Shown: positions 1 to 7,195 of the stretch, piece after piece
How the letters are laid out: each line of letters opens with the position of its first letter
Numbering within the stretch: the stretch's first letter is position 1
Source: an uncultured Duganella sp.
GTDB lineage: Bacteria; Pseudomonadota; Gammaproteobacteria; Burkholderiales; Burkholderiaceae
Reading direction: 5' to 3'
Assembly (NCBI GenBank): GCA_946482635.1
Contig: CAMLSG010000101.1
Span: forward strand, 1-18,736
DNA: 18,736 bases
Made by a program: the position numbers and the translations under genes
The notes under the pieces: model-generated
Seen by the model: only the letters and a program-made list of their open reading frames with translations
What the model was told of the DNA's origin: nothing
The model's database searches: none

Positions 1-415
1 AGCGTGGCGGCACGCGTTCCGGCAGCGCGGAGTCCAGCGTCGCGCCCAGGAACAGTCCATCGCGCACAACTTTGGCAAACAACCGCAGCTGGTTGACGGT
101 GCGGCCGCGCTCACCCTCCAGGCGGGCTTGCGGCAGGCCGGACTCCTGCATGGCGCGCTCGATCAGCTGCGGGCCGATGTCGAGGATGTTCTGCGCCACC
201 TGCTCCAGGAATTGCGCGCGCTTTTCCAGCGTGGTTTCGCGGTAGGAGTCGAATGCTTGCGCCGCCAGTTCGCAGGCGCGCTGCAGGTCGGCCGCAGTGG
301 CCATGCCAAAGGCCGGCTCGATCTCGATATTGCGGGCCGGGTCGGTGGCCTTCATCTGGCCTGCGCTGCCTTTGATGGCTGCTTGTCCGATCAACATTTC
401 ACCTGCGATCTGCAT
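1..415 (-). CDS. NADP-type aldehyde dehydrogenase, N-terminal part (2,5-dioxovalerate / alpha-ketoglutaric semialdehyde dehydrogenase-like)
   Basis: Only the first 138 codons are present; the gene runs off the left edge. The start is ATG at 415, preceded by AAGGAG at 422-427 with a 6-nt spacer, a very good ribosome site. The protein opens MQIAGEMLIG and continues with a DPA...EPAFG stretch, an ATAADLQRACELAAQAFDSY helix and ESGLPQARLEGERGRT. This pattern is typical of the NADP-dependent aldehyde dehydrogenases that oxidise 2-oxoglutarate semialdehyde (2,5-dioxopentanoate) in sugar-acid and hydroxyproline breakdown. The cofactor loop, catalytic Cys and Glu lie outside the window, so substrate and activity cannot be judged. 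It is the last visible gene of a minus-strand series (hydrolase, lipoprotein, dehydrogenase) and starts 41 bp after the lipoprotein stop, so co-transcription is plausible. The family call is firm; the specific substrate is inference. Confidence 0.85.
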   Translation of the reverse strand, partial: MQIAGEMLIGQAAIKGSAGQMKATDPARNIEIEPAFGMATAADLQRACELAAQAFDSYRETTLEKRAQFLEQVAQNILDIGPQLIERAMQESGLPQARLEGERGRTVNQLRLFAKVVRDGLFLGATLDSALPERVPPR

Positions 416-456
416 TCTTTGCTCCTTGATGTTTGGGGGTCGGCAGGGCCGAAAGT

Positions 457-1275
457 TTACTTGAATTTGGCGCAGGGGTCTGTGCGCTTTTGCGCTGCAA
501 CCTTGCGGATTTCGTCATAGCTGCCCTGCACGCCATCGGGCTCGATAAAGCCTATGGTGCGGACGTTCAGCCGGGGTTCAATAGCATTCAGCCAACGCGG
601 CACGCCAATATCCTTGCGCACATGGCCGTTGCCCGCGATAAGGACCACGTCGCGCGGCTGTTGCTGGCGAATCAGCTTGGCCATCCAGATGTCACGCGCG
701 ACCTGGGCGTTGACCATGCCTGGCAACATCATGTCCGGCGCCATATTGCAATGGCCTTCCTGGATCGCCTTTTCCTGGCCGCGCCGCAGGTCCGATGGCA
801 GCGGGTCCTTCAGCTTGTAGGCGGCAACGGTGGCGGCATCGAAACTGGAGGCGACGCCGTCGCGCACCACTTTCGATGCATCGGCGCGCGACAGGTTGAC
901 GGCGATCAGTGGCAGGTGGTTGCTCAGGGCGAGCTGGATGATCGGGTGATACAGCTGCCAGTCCCACCCTTTCTTGTTCATGACATTGATCACGCAGGAG
1001 GCGTCGAGGCAGCCCTTCTGCGCTTCGTCCAGCAGGCCTTGCGATTCGCGGTCGAATTGCTCCATTGCGATCGCAGGACGCCAGCCGGCTTCCACGCGCT
1101 GGCGCAAGTCTTCGAAGCGCAGCTTGTGGCCTTCCTTATTGTCGTGCACCTCCCCCAGCAGCAGCACTTGCGGGTTCGATGCGGTCGTGGGGGCCGCGTA
1201 GGTAACGGTTTGTTTGCTGCTGCAGCCGGCCAGCGCCAGGCCGGCCAGCAGCAGTGCGATGGTGTATGGCTTCAT
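457..1275 (-). CDS. ChaN-like lipoprotein (DUF399 family)
   Basis: A 272-aa lipoprotein. A short basic and hydrophobic signal ends in a lipobox, L15-A16-G17-C18, so Cys18 should be lipidated and the mature protein membrane-anchored. The body carries the family's opening motif LLLGEVHDNKEGH (about residues 38-50), a second motif AIAMEQFDRE, and near the C terminus VVLIAGNGHVRKDIG. These belong to the ChaN/DUF399 group; Campylobacter ChaN binds haem, and the fold resembles TIKI/TraB-type proteins. Whether this copy binds haem or is an enzyme is unknown. The length is normal for the family. No clear Shine-Dalgarno stands before the ATG, but the hydrolase gene ends only 31 bp upstream, so it is probably read from that transcript. 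The aldehyde dehydrogenase follows 41 bp downstream. Confidence 0.85.
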   Translation of the reverse strand: MKPYTIALLLAGLALAGCSSKQTVTYAAPTTASNPQVLLLGEVHDNKEGHKLRFEDLRQRVEAGWRPAIAMEQFDRESQGLLDEAQKGCLDASCVINVMNKKGWDWQLYHPIIQLALSNHLPLIAVNLSRADASKVVRDGVASSFDAATVAAYKLKDPLPSDLRRGQEKAIQEGHCNMAPDMMLPGMVNAQVARDIWMAKLIRQQQPRDVVLIAGNGHVRKDIGVPRWLNAIEPRLNVRTIGFIEPDGVQGSYDEIRKVAAQKRTDPCAKFK

Positions 1276-1306
1276 CGATGCGTGGTCAGGCTATCCTCGA
1301 AAGCGT

Positions 1307-2146
1307 CTAGTCTAACAGGGCATGGATGGCTTTGCCGATCACCTCCACATGGGTCTCCAGCGCGAAATGGCCGGTGTCCAGCAATTGGACGGTTGCGTTC
1401 GGGTTGTCGCGGCGATAAGCCTCGGCGCCCGGCGGAGTGAAGAACGGGTCGTTTTTGCCCCAGATTGCCAGCGTCGGCACCTGCGCTTTGCGGAAGAACG
1501 CCTGGAACACCGGGTACAGCTCGAGGTTGTTGCGATAGTCGTAGAACAGCTCGAGCTGGATATCGATATTGCCTGGGCGGGCCATCAGGGCCGAGTCAAG
1601 GGTATAAGACTCGGGCGCCACGCTGGCTGGATCGGCGACGCCGTGGGTGTATTGCCATTTGGTGGCTTCCGGCGTCAGGAAGCCGCGCATGACATTGGTG
1701 TTTTCTTCGTTAGGGTCGGCCCAGTGTTTGCGCATAGGGGTCCAGCCATCGCTCAGGCCTTCCAGGTAGGCATTGCCGTTCTGGGAAATCAGGGCGGTGA
1801 TGCGTTCCGGTTTGGCGGCCGCCAGGCGCAGGCCGACCGGGGCGCCGTAATCGAACACATACAACGCAAATTTGTCCAGCTTGATGGCTTGTAGGAAGGC
1901 CTCCATGGTGTTGGCCAGGTTGTCGAAGGTGTATTGATAGTTGCGTTCCGCCGGCACTTCGGTGAAGCCGAAGCCTGGCAGGTCCGGCGCAATGACGCGG
2001 TATTTCGTCGCCAGCAGCGGGATCAGGTTGCGGAACATGTGGGAGCTGGTGGGGAAACCGTGCATCAGGAGGATAGCCGGTGCGTCCGGGGCGCCTGCTT
2101 CGCGGTAGAAGATATTGACGCCATCAGCTTGGATCGTGCGATTCAT
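1307..2146 (-). CDS. Alpha/beta hydrolase, epoxide hydrolase / haloalkane dehalogenase-like
   Basis: A 279-aa alpha/beta-fold hydrolase. An oxyanion motif HGFP lies at 29-32. The nucleophile elbow VFDYG puts Asp99, not Ser, in the nucleophile position, as in epoxide hydrolases and haloalkane dehalogenases. The likely acid is Asp233 in WGKNDPFF and the base His260 in DTGHFALE. The residue after the nucleophile is Tyr, whereas haloalkane dehalogenases usually have Trp there, so epoxide-hydrolase-like chemistry is the better guess; the substrate is unknown. The ATG at 2146 is chosen because GGGG (2153-2156) stands 6 nt before it; a longer frame to 2212 would run through the promoter region. It heads the minus-strand series with the lipoprotein and dehydrogenase. 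It diverges from the CGNR regulator, a layout suggesting that regulator controls it. Confidence 0.9.
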   Translation of the reverse strand: MNRTIQADGVNIFYREAGAPDAPAILLMHGFPTSSHMFRNLIPLLATKYRVIAPDLPGFGFTEVPAERNYQYTFDNLANTMEAFLQAIKLDKFALYVFDYGAPVGLRLAAAKPERITALISQNGNAYLEGLSDGWTPMRKHWADPNEENTNVMRGFLTPEATKWQYTHGVADPASVAPESYTLDSALMARPGNIDIQLELFYDYRNNLELYPVFQAFFRKAQVPTLAIWGKNDPFFTPPGAEAYRRDNPNATVQLLDTGHFALETHVEVIGKAIHALLD

Positions 2147-2166
2147 AATTAACCCCATAAAGTTAG

Positions 2167-2229
2167 TTTTGACGGTTACAAGATTACTCCCAATACGTAA
2201 CTTGTCAAGCATTATTTTGATGGTTACAA
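2167..2229. repeat. 15-bp direct repeat in the divergent hydrolase/CGNR promoter region
   Basis: TTTTGACGGTTACAA (2167-2181) recurs as TTTTGATGGTTACAA (2215-2229), 14 of 15 bases alike and 48 bp apart start to start. A third GTTAC lies inverted at 2197-2201 (GTAAC on the plus strand). The repeats cover the -10 of the plus promoter and part of the -10 of the minus promoter, as expected for operator sites of a repressor. The likely binder is the adjacent CGNR protein, which is inference. Confidence 0.55.
2181..2208 (-). promoter_or_regulatory. Candidate promoter of the alpha/beta hydrolase gene
   Basis: On the minus strand a perfect TTGACA (2203-2208) is followed 16 bp later by TAATCT (2181-2186), a weak -10. 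Transcription would begin near 2174 and give a leader of about 28 nt. The -35 shares the palindrome CTTGTCAAG with the -35 of the divergent CGNR gene, so RNA polymerase cannot readily occupy both promoters at once. Confidence 0.45.
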
Positions 2230-2230
2230 T
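2202..2230 (+). promoter_or_regulatory. Sigma70-type promoter of the CGNR regulator gene
   Basis: TTGTCA (2202-2207), 17 bp, then TACAAT (2225-2230): each hexamer matches five of six consensus bases at the ideal spacing. Transcription would start near 2237, just before the AGGAGG ribosome site. The in-frame ATG at 2229 lies inside the -10 hexamer and cannot be on this transcript, which supports ATG 2253 as the real start. Confidence 0.65.
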
Positions 2231-2252
2231 GAAAATTCAGGAGGATAGGGAA

Positions 2253-2801
2253 ATGACCGAGTTCTATGGCGACCACCCGGCGCTGGATTTGATGAATACC
2301 GTCGTGCAGGGGGAAGAGACCTGGCATGGCGATGCCGACGTCCTGGCATGGCTTGAGGCGGCAGGCCAGGTTCCGGCCGGTGCCGCTGCACCGGGACGGC
2401 CTGGCGAGTTGCTGGCGGCCGCGCGCGCATTGCGCGAGACCGTTCGCACCGCCGTGGCGGCGCGCAAAGCGGGCAAACGGGTCGATGCCGCAGCGCTGAA
2501 TGCGGCGCTGGCGCACGCCCAGCGCCATATGGTGCTGGTGGAGGAAAGTGGGGATGGCCTGTCGCTGCAGGCCCGCTATGCTGCCGGCACGCCGCAACAA
2601 TTGCTGGCGCCTCTGGCGGAGGCAGCGGCGCATCTGCTGGCCACGGCCGACTTCAATCTGGTGCGCAAATGCGAAGATCACGCCTGCACGCTGTGGTTCC
2701 TGGACCGCACCAAATCGCACCGCCGCCGCTGGTGCAGCATGGCGCTGTGCGGCAACCGCAACAAGGTCGCAGCCTTCCGCCAGCGCCAGCAGGAAGGCTA
2801 G
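2253..2801 (+). CDS. CGNR zinc-finger protein (ABATE domain), putative transcriptional regulator
   Basis: A 182-aa protein. Residues about 1-130 form the ABATE-type domain (DHPALDLMNT near the start, Ala-rich helices after). Residues 138-180 form the CGNR zinc finger, with ligands Cys140 and Cys145 (C-x4-C) and Cys161 and Cys166 (C-x4-C); Cys166-Arg169 spell CGNR. The intervening RTKSHRRRW is basic and suits DNA contact. Proteins of this build are described as putative stress-related transcription regulators; the ligand is unknown. The ATG at 2253 has AGGAGG (2239-2244) 8 nt upstream, an almost ideal ribosome site. The gene diverges from the hydrolase, and its stop shares four bases (CTAG) with the convergent LysR gene. 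Autoregulation and control of the hydrolase through the intergenic repeats is my inference. Confidence 0.88.
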   Translation: MTEFYGDHPALDLMNTVVQGEETWHGDADVLAWLEAAGQVPAGAAAPGRPGELLAAARALRETVRTAVAARKAGKRVDAAALNAALAHAQRHMVLVEESGDGLSLQARYAAGTPQQLLAPLAEAAAHLLATADFNLVRKCEDHACTLWFLDRTKSHRRRWCSMALCGNRNKVAAFRQRQQEG

Positions 2802-3697
2802 TGCAGCAGGAAGTCGACGAAGCTGCGCACGCGCAGCGACAAATGGCGCGCGTGCGGATAAATCAGGTAAAAAGGCCTTGAGCAGCCGCCATGCTGCGGC
2901 AGCAGTTCGACCAGCGCCCCGCTGGCCAGCTCGCGCTCCACGGTAAAGCGGTAGGTCTGCGTAATGCCGCCGCCATGCACGGCCAGTGTGCTCATGCCCA
3001 GGAAGTCTTCCGCGCACACGATGGCATCGCCGCCCGTGATTTCGATTTCCGTCCCGTCGCGCATGAATTGCCAGGGCACCAGCCGCCCGGTACTGGGCAA
3101 CACGAACCGGATGCAGTCATGCCCGGCCAGTTCTTCAAGCGACTTCGGCTTGCCGCGCCGCTTCAGGTAAGACGGCGCCGCCACCAGCACCAGCGCCGCA
3201 TCCTCCATCTTGCGCGCCACCAGGGTCGAGTCCTGCGGCGCACGGCCGCGCACTGCGAGGTCATAACCCTCGTCCGCAAAATCGATGTTGCGGTTGCTGA
3301 TGTGGACCTCGACCTGCACTTCCGGAAACTGCAAGCGAAACGCCGCCACCCGCTCCAGCAAACGGTAATGCGCATACGGTGTCGTCACGCTGATGCGCAG
3401 CTTGCCTGACGGCGTAGTCTGCTGCCCCGTCACTTCGCGCTCGGCCTCCACCAGCTGCGACAGCGCTTGCCGGCACTGCTCGAAATACACCCTGCCGCCA
3501 TCGGTCAGGCGGATCTGCCGCGTGGTGCGCACGAACAGCCGCACGCCCAGGCGCTCCTCCAGCCGCGAGATGGAACGGCTCACCGCCGCCGGCGTCACGC
3601 CCGCCATGGCCGCAGCGGCGGTGAAACTGCCCTGCTCGCCCGCCAGTACGAACAGCTCGATGCTGCCCAATTGCATATCGTCGAAATGGCGCTGCAT
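2798..3697 (-). CDS. LysR-family transcriptional regulator
   Basis: A 299-aa LysR regulator of usual length. The N-terminal winged helix-turn-helix covers about residues 10-68 (GSFTAAAAMAGVTPAAVSRS then RLEERLGVRLFVRTTR). The effector-binding domain follows from about residue 95 (GKLRISVTTPYAHYRLL onward), with the DEGYDLAVRG segment typical of the AaeR/CrgA-like subgroup. The start at 3697 has GGGG (3704-3707) 6 nt upstream; Met8 is a possible alternative. It diverges from the SDR-tautomerase pair, the standard arrangement for a LysR regulator and its target, so it probably controls those two genes. A small palindrome, CAATT-C-AATTG (3714-3724), lies in the shared upstream region and may be part of its site. 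The 3' end overlaps the CGNR gene by four bases. Confidence 0.93.
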   Translation of the reverse strand: MQRHFDDMQLGSIELFVLAGEQGSFTAAAAMAGVTPAAVSRSISRLEERLGVRLFVRTTRQIRLTDGGRVYFEQCRQALSQLVEAEREVTGQQTTPSGKLRISVTTPYAHYRLLERVAAFRLQFPEVQVEVHISNRNIDFADEGYDLAVRGRAPQDSTLVARKMEDAALVLVAAPSYLKRRGKPKSLEELAGHDCIRFVLPSTGRLVPWQFMRDGTEIEITGGDAIVCAEDFLGMSTLAVHGGGITQTYRFTVERELASGALVELLPQHGGCSRPFYLIYPHARHLSLRVRSFVDFLLH

Positions 3698-3798
3698 TCA
3701 TTACCCCATGTATCAATTCAATTGCCGGAAACCATATTTATCCACCTGAACGTCATAAGTATAGTGGACTCACCTTAACCAAACTCATGGAGTTTCAA

Positions 3799-4530
3799 AT
3801 GACCAAGACAGCAATCGTTACCGGCGCTTCCAGCGGCCTGGGTTTCGCCATCGCCAAGGCCTACCTGGCACGCGGCTACAATGTGGTCGGCAACGCCCGC
3901 ACCATGGACCGCCTGCAAACCGCGGCCGCCCAACTGGGCAATCCGGCCAACTTCCTGCCGGTAGCCGGCGACATCGCTTCGCCGCAAACGGCCAAGGATT
4001 TGTTCGAGAAAGCCTCCGCCCGTTTCGGCAAGGTCGACATCCTGGTGAATAACGCCGGCATCTTCATCGCCAAACCGACCGTTGATTACACTGAAGCGGA
4101 AACCGATGCCTTGGTAGCGACCAACCTGAAGGGCTTCCTGTTCCCGGCGCAGGAAGCAGTGCGCCATATGGAGAATAACGGCGGCGGTCATATCGTCAAC
4201 ATCACCGCCAGCCTGGGCGTCACGCCAGCCAAGGCTACCGCCCTGCTGCCGGTACTGATCAAGGGCGGCCTGAACATGGCGACCCGCGCGCTGGCACTGG
4301 AAGTGGCGAACAAGAACATCAAGGTCAATGCGGTAGCGCCAGGCATCATCAGCACTCCGCTGCACAGCACGGATGCCGGCACCCAGGAATTCCTGAAAGG
4401 CCTGGTGCCAACCCACAAAATGGGCACGGCCGATGATATCGCCGACGCTGTGCTCTACCTGACCGATTCCAGCTTCATCTCCGGCCATGTGCTGACTGTC
4501 GACGACGGCGCAGCAGCCGGCAACTGGTAA
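3799..4530 (+). CDS. SDR-fold protein lacking the catalytic tyrosine
   Basis: A 243-aa short-chain dehydrogenase/reductase fold. The nucleotide-binding motif TGASSGLG lies at 8-15, the NNAG motif at 84-87 and the PG motif at 181-182. The active-site Ser138 and Lys155 are present at normal spacing, but position 151, where Tyr of the YxxxK motif belongs, is Pro (ALLPVLIKGG). NAD(P) binding looks intact, but ordinary oxidoreductase chemistry is doubtful. The ATG at 3799 is preferred over ATG 3787 because GGAG (3789-3792) stands 6 nt before it and overlaps the upstream ATG. A TATAGT at 3760-3765 could serve as -10; the -35 is poor, as expected for an activator-dependent promoter. The tautomerase-like gene begins 10 bp downstream, so the two form an operon divergent from the LysR regulator. 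Confidence 0.88.
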   Translation: MTKTAIVTGASSGLGFAIAKAYLARGYNVVGNARTMDRLQTAAAQLGNPANFLPVAGDIASPQTAKDLFEKASARFGKVDILVNNAGIFIAKPTVDYTEAETDALVATNLKGFLFPAQEAVRHMENNGGGHIVNITASLGVTPAKATALLPVLIKGGLNMATRALALEVANKNIKVNAVAPGIISTPLHSTDAGTQEFLKGLVPTHKMGTADDIADAVLYLTDSSFISGHVLTVDDGAAAGNW

Positions 4531-4540
4531 GGAGAGCGAC

Positions 4541-4750
4541 ATGCCCTACGTGAATATCAAAGTCACCCGCGAACAAGGCGGCCCGACCACGGAACAGAAG
4601 AAGGAGCTGATCGTTCGCACCACCAAAATGCTGCAGGAGGTGCTGAACAAGGACCCAGCCACCACCTTCGTCATCATCGACGAGGTGGAAACCGATAGCT
4701 GGGGAGTGGGATATGAATCGGTGACCGAGCGGCGCGCGCGCCAGTCATAA
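4541..4750 (+). CDS. 4-oxalocrotonate tautomerase-family protein
   Basis: A 69-aa protein. After Met removal it begins with Pro (PYVNIKVT), the catalytic base of the tautomerase superfamily. The pattern T-x-E-Q-K-x-x-L-I (about 17-25) and VIIDEVETDSWGVG (about 44-57) follow the beta-alpha-beta fold of the 4-OT group. Compared with Pseudomonas 4-OT, the position equal to Arg39 appears to be Phe (TTFVIIDE against SVRVIITE) and Phe50 is Trp, so the substrate is unlikely to be 2-hydroxymuconate. The ribosome site AAGGAG overlaps the SDR stop, 6 nt before the ATG, which points to coordinated expression of the pair. Together they could act on one enol or keto substrate; that link is inference from context. 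Confidence 0.88.
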   Translation: MPYVNIKVTREQGGPTTEQKKELIVRTTKMLQEVLNKDPATTFVIIDEVETDSWGVGYESVTERRARQS

Positions 4751-4918
4751 ACCGCAAACGCTGTGGATATTGCTCCAGGCGACACCACCGGCGATGGCGC
4801 GGCCGATGCAACTGACCTTCTGCCAGCCATTGTCGGCCACAGCAAAGCCGCCGATTACCAGGGCCAATACCACGGCGCCAAGAATCATGGCTCCTCTTAT
4901 CGAGTCGTTAATTTTCAT
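4745..4918 (-). CDS. Small membrane protein of unknown function (57 aa)
   Basis: A 57-aa reading frame. It begins MKINDSIRGAMILG, has one strongly hydrophobic stretch (about residues 11-29, ILGAVVLALVIGGFAVA), then a short tail with two Cys (positions 37 and 55) and two Trp. GC is high at third positions, as in neighbouring genes. A good promoter lies about 30 bp upstream. No strong ribosome site precedes the ATG at 4918; an internal ATG at 4888 has AGAGGAG just before it, but too close. The 3' end overlaps the tautomerase gene by 6 bp. I do not recognise a family. It could be a real single-pass membrane protein or a chance frame. Confidence 0.45.
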   Translation of the reverse strand: MKINDSIRGAMILGAVVLALVIGGFAVADNGWQKVSCIGRAIAGGVAWSNIHSVCGL

Positions 4919-4947
4919 TGTTCATCTGACAAATTCGTTGACAGCCG

Positions 4948-4977
4948 ATTTTAGTCGCTCAACCTGCCCGTCGACAA
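4948..4977 (-). promoter_or_regulatory. Candidate promoter of the small membrane protein ORF
   Basis: On the minus strand TTGTCG (4972-4977), 18 bp, then TAAAAT (4948-4953), matching 4 and 5 of six consensus bases. It lies at the very end of the DUF1697 gene and points at the 57-aa frame starting at 4918, giving a leader of about 23 nt. Confidence 0.45.
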
Positions 4978-5523
4978 CTAATTATTTGCCATTGCGTGCA
5001 ATTTGCTGATGGTGCTCCAGTTGCGGGAAGTGACCGCATCGCCCAGCGCCTTGCCCATTGCGGCGGCGGCGCGGCTGGCCAGCACCCCGTCCGGGCACCA
5101 GATATAGGCAGCATGGCGGCCCAGCGCGAACGCTTCCGGCTGCCAGCTCTGCCGCGCCAGCGGCTCCAGCTTGCCCCGGTCTTCATCAGGCTTGTTGAGC
5201 ACAGCAACCAGCAGCCGCGAATGATCATCGGCCACATTCTGCAAACTGTTTTCTTTGACGATCTCAGCCAACTGGGCGGCTTCGATCACAGTGACTTTGG
5301 CGGGTACGCCGAGCTTCAGCACCAGCGCCTCTTCGATCCGGGCCGCGCAGTCAGCCGCATCGGTGGCGTTGCAATCGAACACGACGTTGCCACTGTTGAG
5401 GAGGGTGCGCACATCGCCATACCCCATATCGCTCAGCACTTTGCGCAGGTCAGCCATCGCAACGCGTTTTGCGCGTCCGACATTTATGCCGCGCAGCAAG
5501 GCGACCAGGCGTTGCTTATCCAT
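4978..5523 (-). CDS. DUF1697 domain protein
   Basis: A 181-aa protein spanning a full DUF1697 domain. It opens with LVALLRGINVG (about 6-16), then VAMADLRKVL and TLLNSGNVVFD (about 40-50), and ends with TSRNWSTISKL, all hallmarks of the family. The family is widespread in bacteria with no settled function; nothing here adds a catalytic residue. The ATG at 5523 has GGGAG 7 nt upstream. It follows the sensor kinase gene by 53 bp on the same strand, so it may be read from the kinase transcript, though such genes often stand alone and a functional tie is not implied. Confidence 0.9.
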   Translation of the reverse strand: MDKQRLVALLRGINVGRAKRVAMADLRKVLSDMGYGDVRTLLNSGNVVFDCNATDAADCAARIEEALVLKLGVPAKVTVIEAAQLAEIVKENSLQNVADDHSRLLVAVLNKPDEDRGKLEPLARQSWQPEAFALGRHAAYIWCPDGVLASRAAAAMGKALGDAVTSRNWSTISKLHAMANN

Positions 5524-5576
5524 GACAATTCTCCCGGCATGGCTTCAGTATGCGGCAGATGCGGCTGTGGCGGCGC

Positions 5577-7172
5577 TCAGGTCACCGGTGGTGCGTGCAG
5601 CTGGGCATCGGGATGTTTTTCCTCGCTCCCGTCGCCCGGCGTCACGCGTGGGATGCGGAAAATAAAGCTGGCGCCCTTCCCTAGCGTGCTCGATACCGAA
5701 ATGGTGCCGCCGAACTGCTTGACGATCAGGTTGAAGACGATGTTCAGGCCAAGGCCAGTGCCGCCCTGCCCGCGCCGCGTCGTGACGAAGGGGTCAAATA
5801 CCTTGTCCAGCATATCGGGAGGTATGCCTTTGCCGTTGTCGACGACCTGCATCTCGATGGTGTCGCCTTCCGGGATGACGTTGATGTCGATATTGCCCGC
5901 GCCATCGGGCTCGAAGGCGTGTTCCACGCAATTCAGCGTGAGGTTGGTGATGACCTGGGCCAAGGCGCCGGGGTAGCTGTCCAGCATGACATCGTCAGGG
6001 CAGTTGATGGCGACCACGATGCCGGTTTTCTTCAGCTTTGGCTGCAGGCTCGATACCACTTCGCCGATATATTCCTTCAGCTCGAAACGGCGCCGCGCCT
6101 CGCTGACCTGGTCGACCGCGATCTGCTTGAAGCTGTGGATCAGGTGCGCCGCGCGGTAAGCATTGTTCATGATCAGGCGCGCGCTTTCGCCGGCGGTGTC
6201 GATGTATTTCTGGATTTCCGACTTCTTCACCTGGCCGGCCTTCATCGATTCGTCGACGGCCGTGGTGGCGTCCATCAGCACCGAAGCGCTGGTCAGGGCG
6301 ATGCCGACCGGCGTGTTGATCTCGTGCGCCACGCCGGCCACCAGCGAGCCCAGCGAGGCCAGGCGTTCGGCCTGCAACAGCGATTCCTGGGTGCGCTGCA
6401 GGTCGTCCAGCGCCTGCGCCGTTTCCTGCGCCGAGCGGCGCGCCAGGTCTTCCGCCTCGCGGGTGCGCTTGATGATCGATTTCACCTTGCGCTGGATGGC
6501 GTTGAAACCGCGGATTACGTCGCCCAGTTCGTCGCTGCGCTTTTCCGGCAGTTCCTCGACTTCGTCGGATCCGCGCGTGGCCAGTTCAAACAGGCCGTCG
6601 CGCAGTTTCTTCAAGGGGTCGAACACGATGCGCAGGGACAGCGCCAGCGCCACCACCAGGATCAGGTCCAGCGTCAGCACTTCCACCACTTTGCGCCGCA
6701 CTTCGGCAGCCAGCGTGGCGTCGATCTGGGCGCGGCTGAAATTGACCACCACGCGGCCGACGATCACCGGTTTCAGGGCACTGCCGGCGGCGCCGGCATC
6801 GCGGTAGGCCAGGTCGGCTACCACCGGCGCGCCCTGCACGGTCGTTTCGGATTCGATGGGGACGATGCTGCCGTCATCCTTGCGGCGCTTGCCGGAGAAC
6901 AGGCCAACCGAGGTGTCGTAGACGCGGATGGCAACCAATTCCGGCGGCAGCATCTCGGCTGCCACGATGTTGTCGACCTTCGCTTTGTCGAGGTCCCACA
7001 GGGCGGAGGGCAAGCTGGTTTGCAAACGGGTCAGCACGCCTTCGCGCAGGCGCTGGTTTGCCACTTCCAGTTCATGGCCCAGGCTGTACTGTGCGTAGGT
7101 GCCGGAAATGCCCAGCACAACGGTGACGATCACAACGAACAGTGCAGTCAGTCGGCCTTGGATACCAAACAT
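5577..7172 (-). CDS. Membrane sensor histidine kinase
   Basis: A 531-aa two-component sensor. The first membrane helix is about residues 8-28, the periplasmic sensing region about 30-165 and the second helix about 166-184. A HAMP linker (about 184-236) and a coiled coil (about 237-270) follow. The HisKA motif VAHEINTPVG holds phospho-acceptor His283. The ATPase domain has the N box at Asn414 (LTLNCVEHAF), G1 DNGKGIP at 445-451, F box FDPF at 459-462 and G2 GGTGLGL at 470-476, so it looks fully active. There is no receiver domain and no response-regulator gene in the window, so it is an orphan here. A strong GGGGGGAG stands 4-5 nt before the ATG. It diverges from the HDOD unit, which makes a shared signalling role possible but unproven. 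Confidence 0.95.
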   Translation of the reverse strand: MFGIQGRLTALFVVIVTVVLGISGTYAQYSLGHELEVANQRLREGVLTRLQTSLPSALWDLDKAKVDNIVAAEMLPPELVAIRVYDTSVGLFSGKRRKDDGSIVPIESETTVQGAPVVADLAYRDAGAAGSALKPVIVGRVVVNFSRAQIDATLAAEVRRKVVEVLTLDLILVVALALSLRIVFDPLKKLRDGLFELATRGSDEVEELPEKRSDELGDVIRGFNAIQRKVKSIIKRTREAEDLARRSAQETAQALDDLQRTQESLLQAERLASLGSLVAGVAHEINTPVGIALTSASVLMDATTAVDESMKAGQVKKSEIQKYIDTAGESARLIMNNAYRAAHLIHSFKQIAVDQVSEARRRFELKEYIGEVVSSLQPKLKKTGIVVAINCPDDVMLDSYPGALAQVITNLTLNCVEHAFEPDGAGNIDINVIPEGDTIEMQVVDNGKGIPPDMLDKVFDPFVTTRRGQGGTGLGLNIVFNLIVKQFGGTISVSSTLGKGASFIFRIPRVTPGDGSEEKHPDAQLHAPPVT

Positions 7173-7195
7173 TCACTCCCCCCATTATTCCCACC

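Noticed and set aside
433..1440. 335-codon plus-strand frame opposite the ChaN-like lipoprotein
   Set aside because: Antisense to a gene with a clean lipobox and family motifs; no support of its own.
3787..3798. Upstream ATG for the SDR gene
   Set aside because: It overlaps the GGAG ribosome site that serves ATG 3799 and has no ribosome site of its own.
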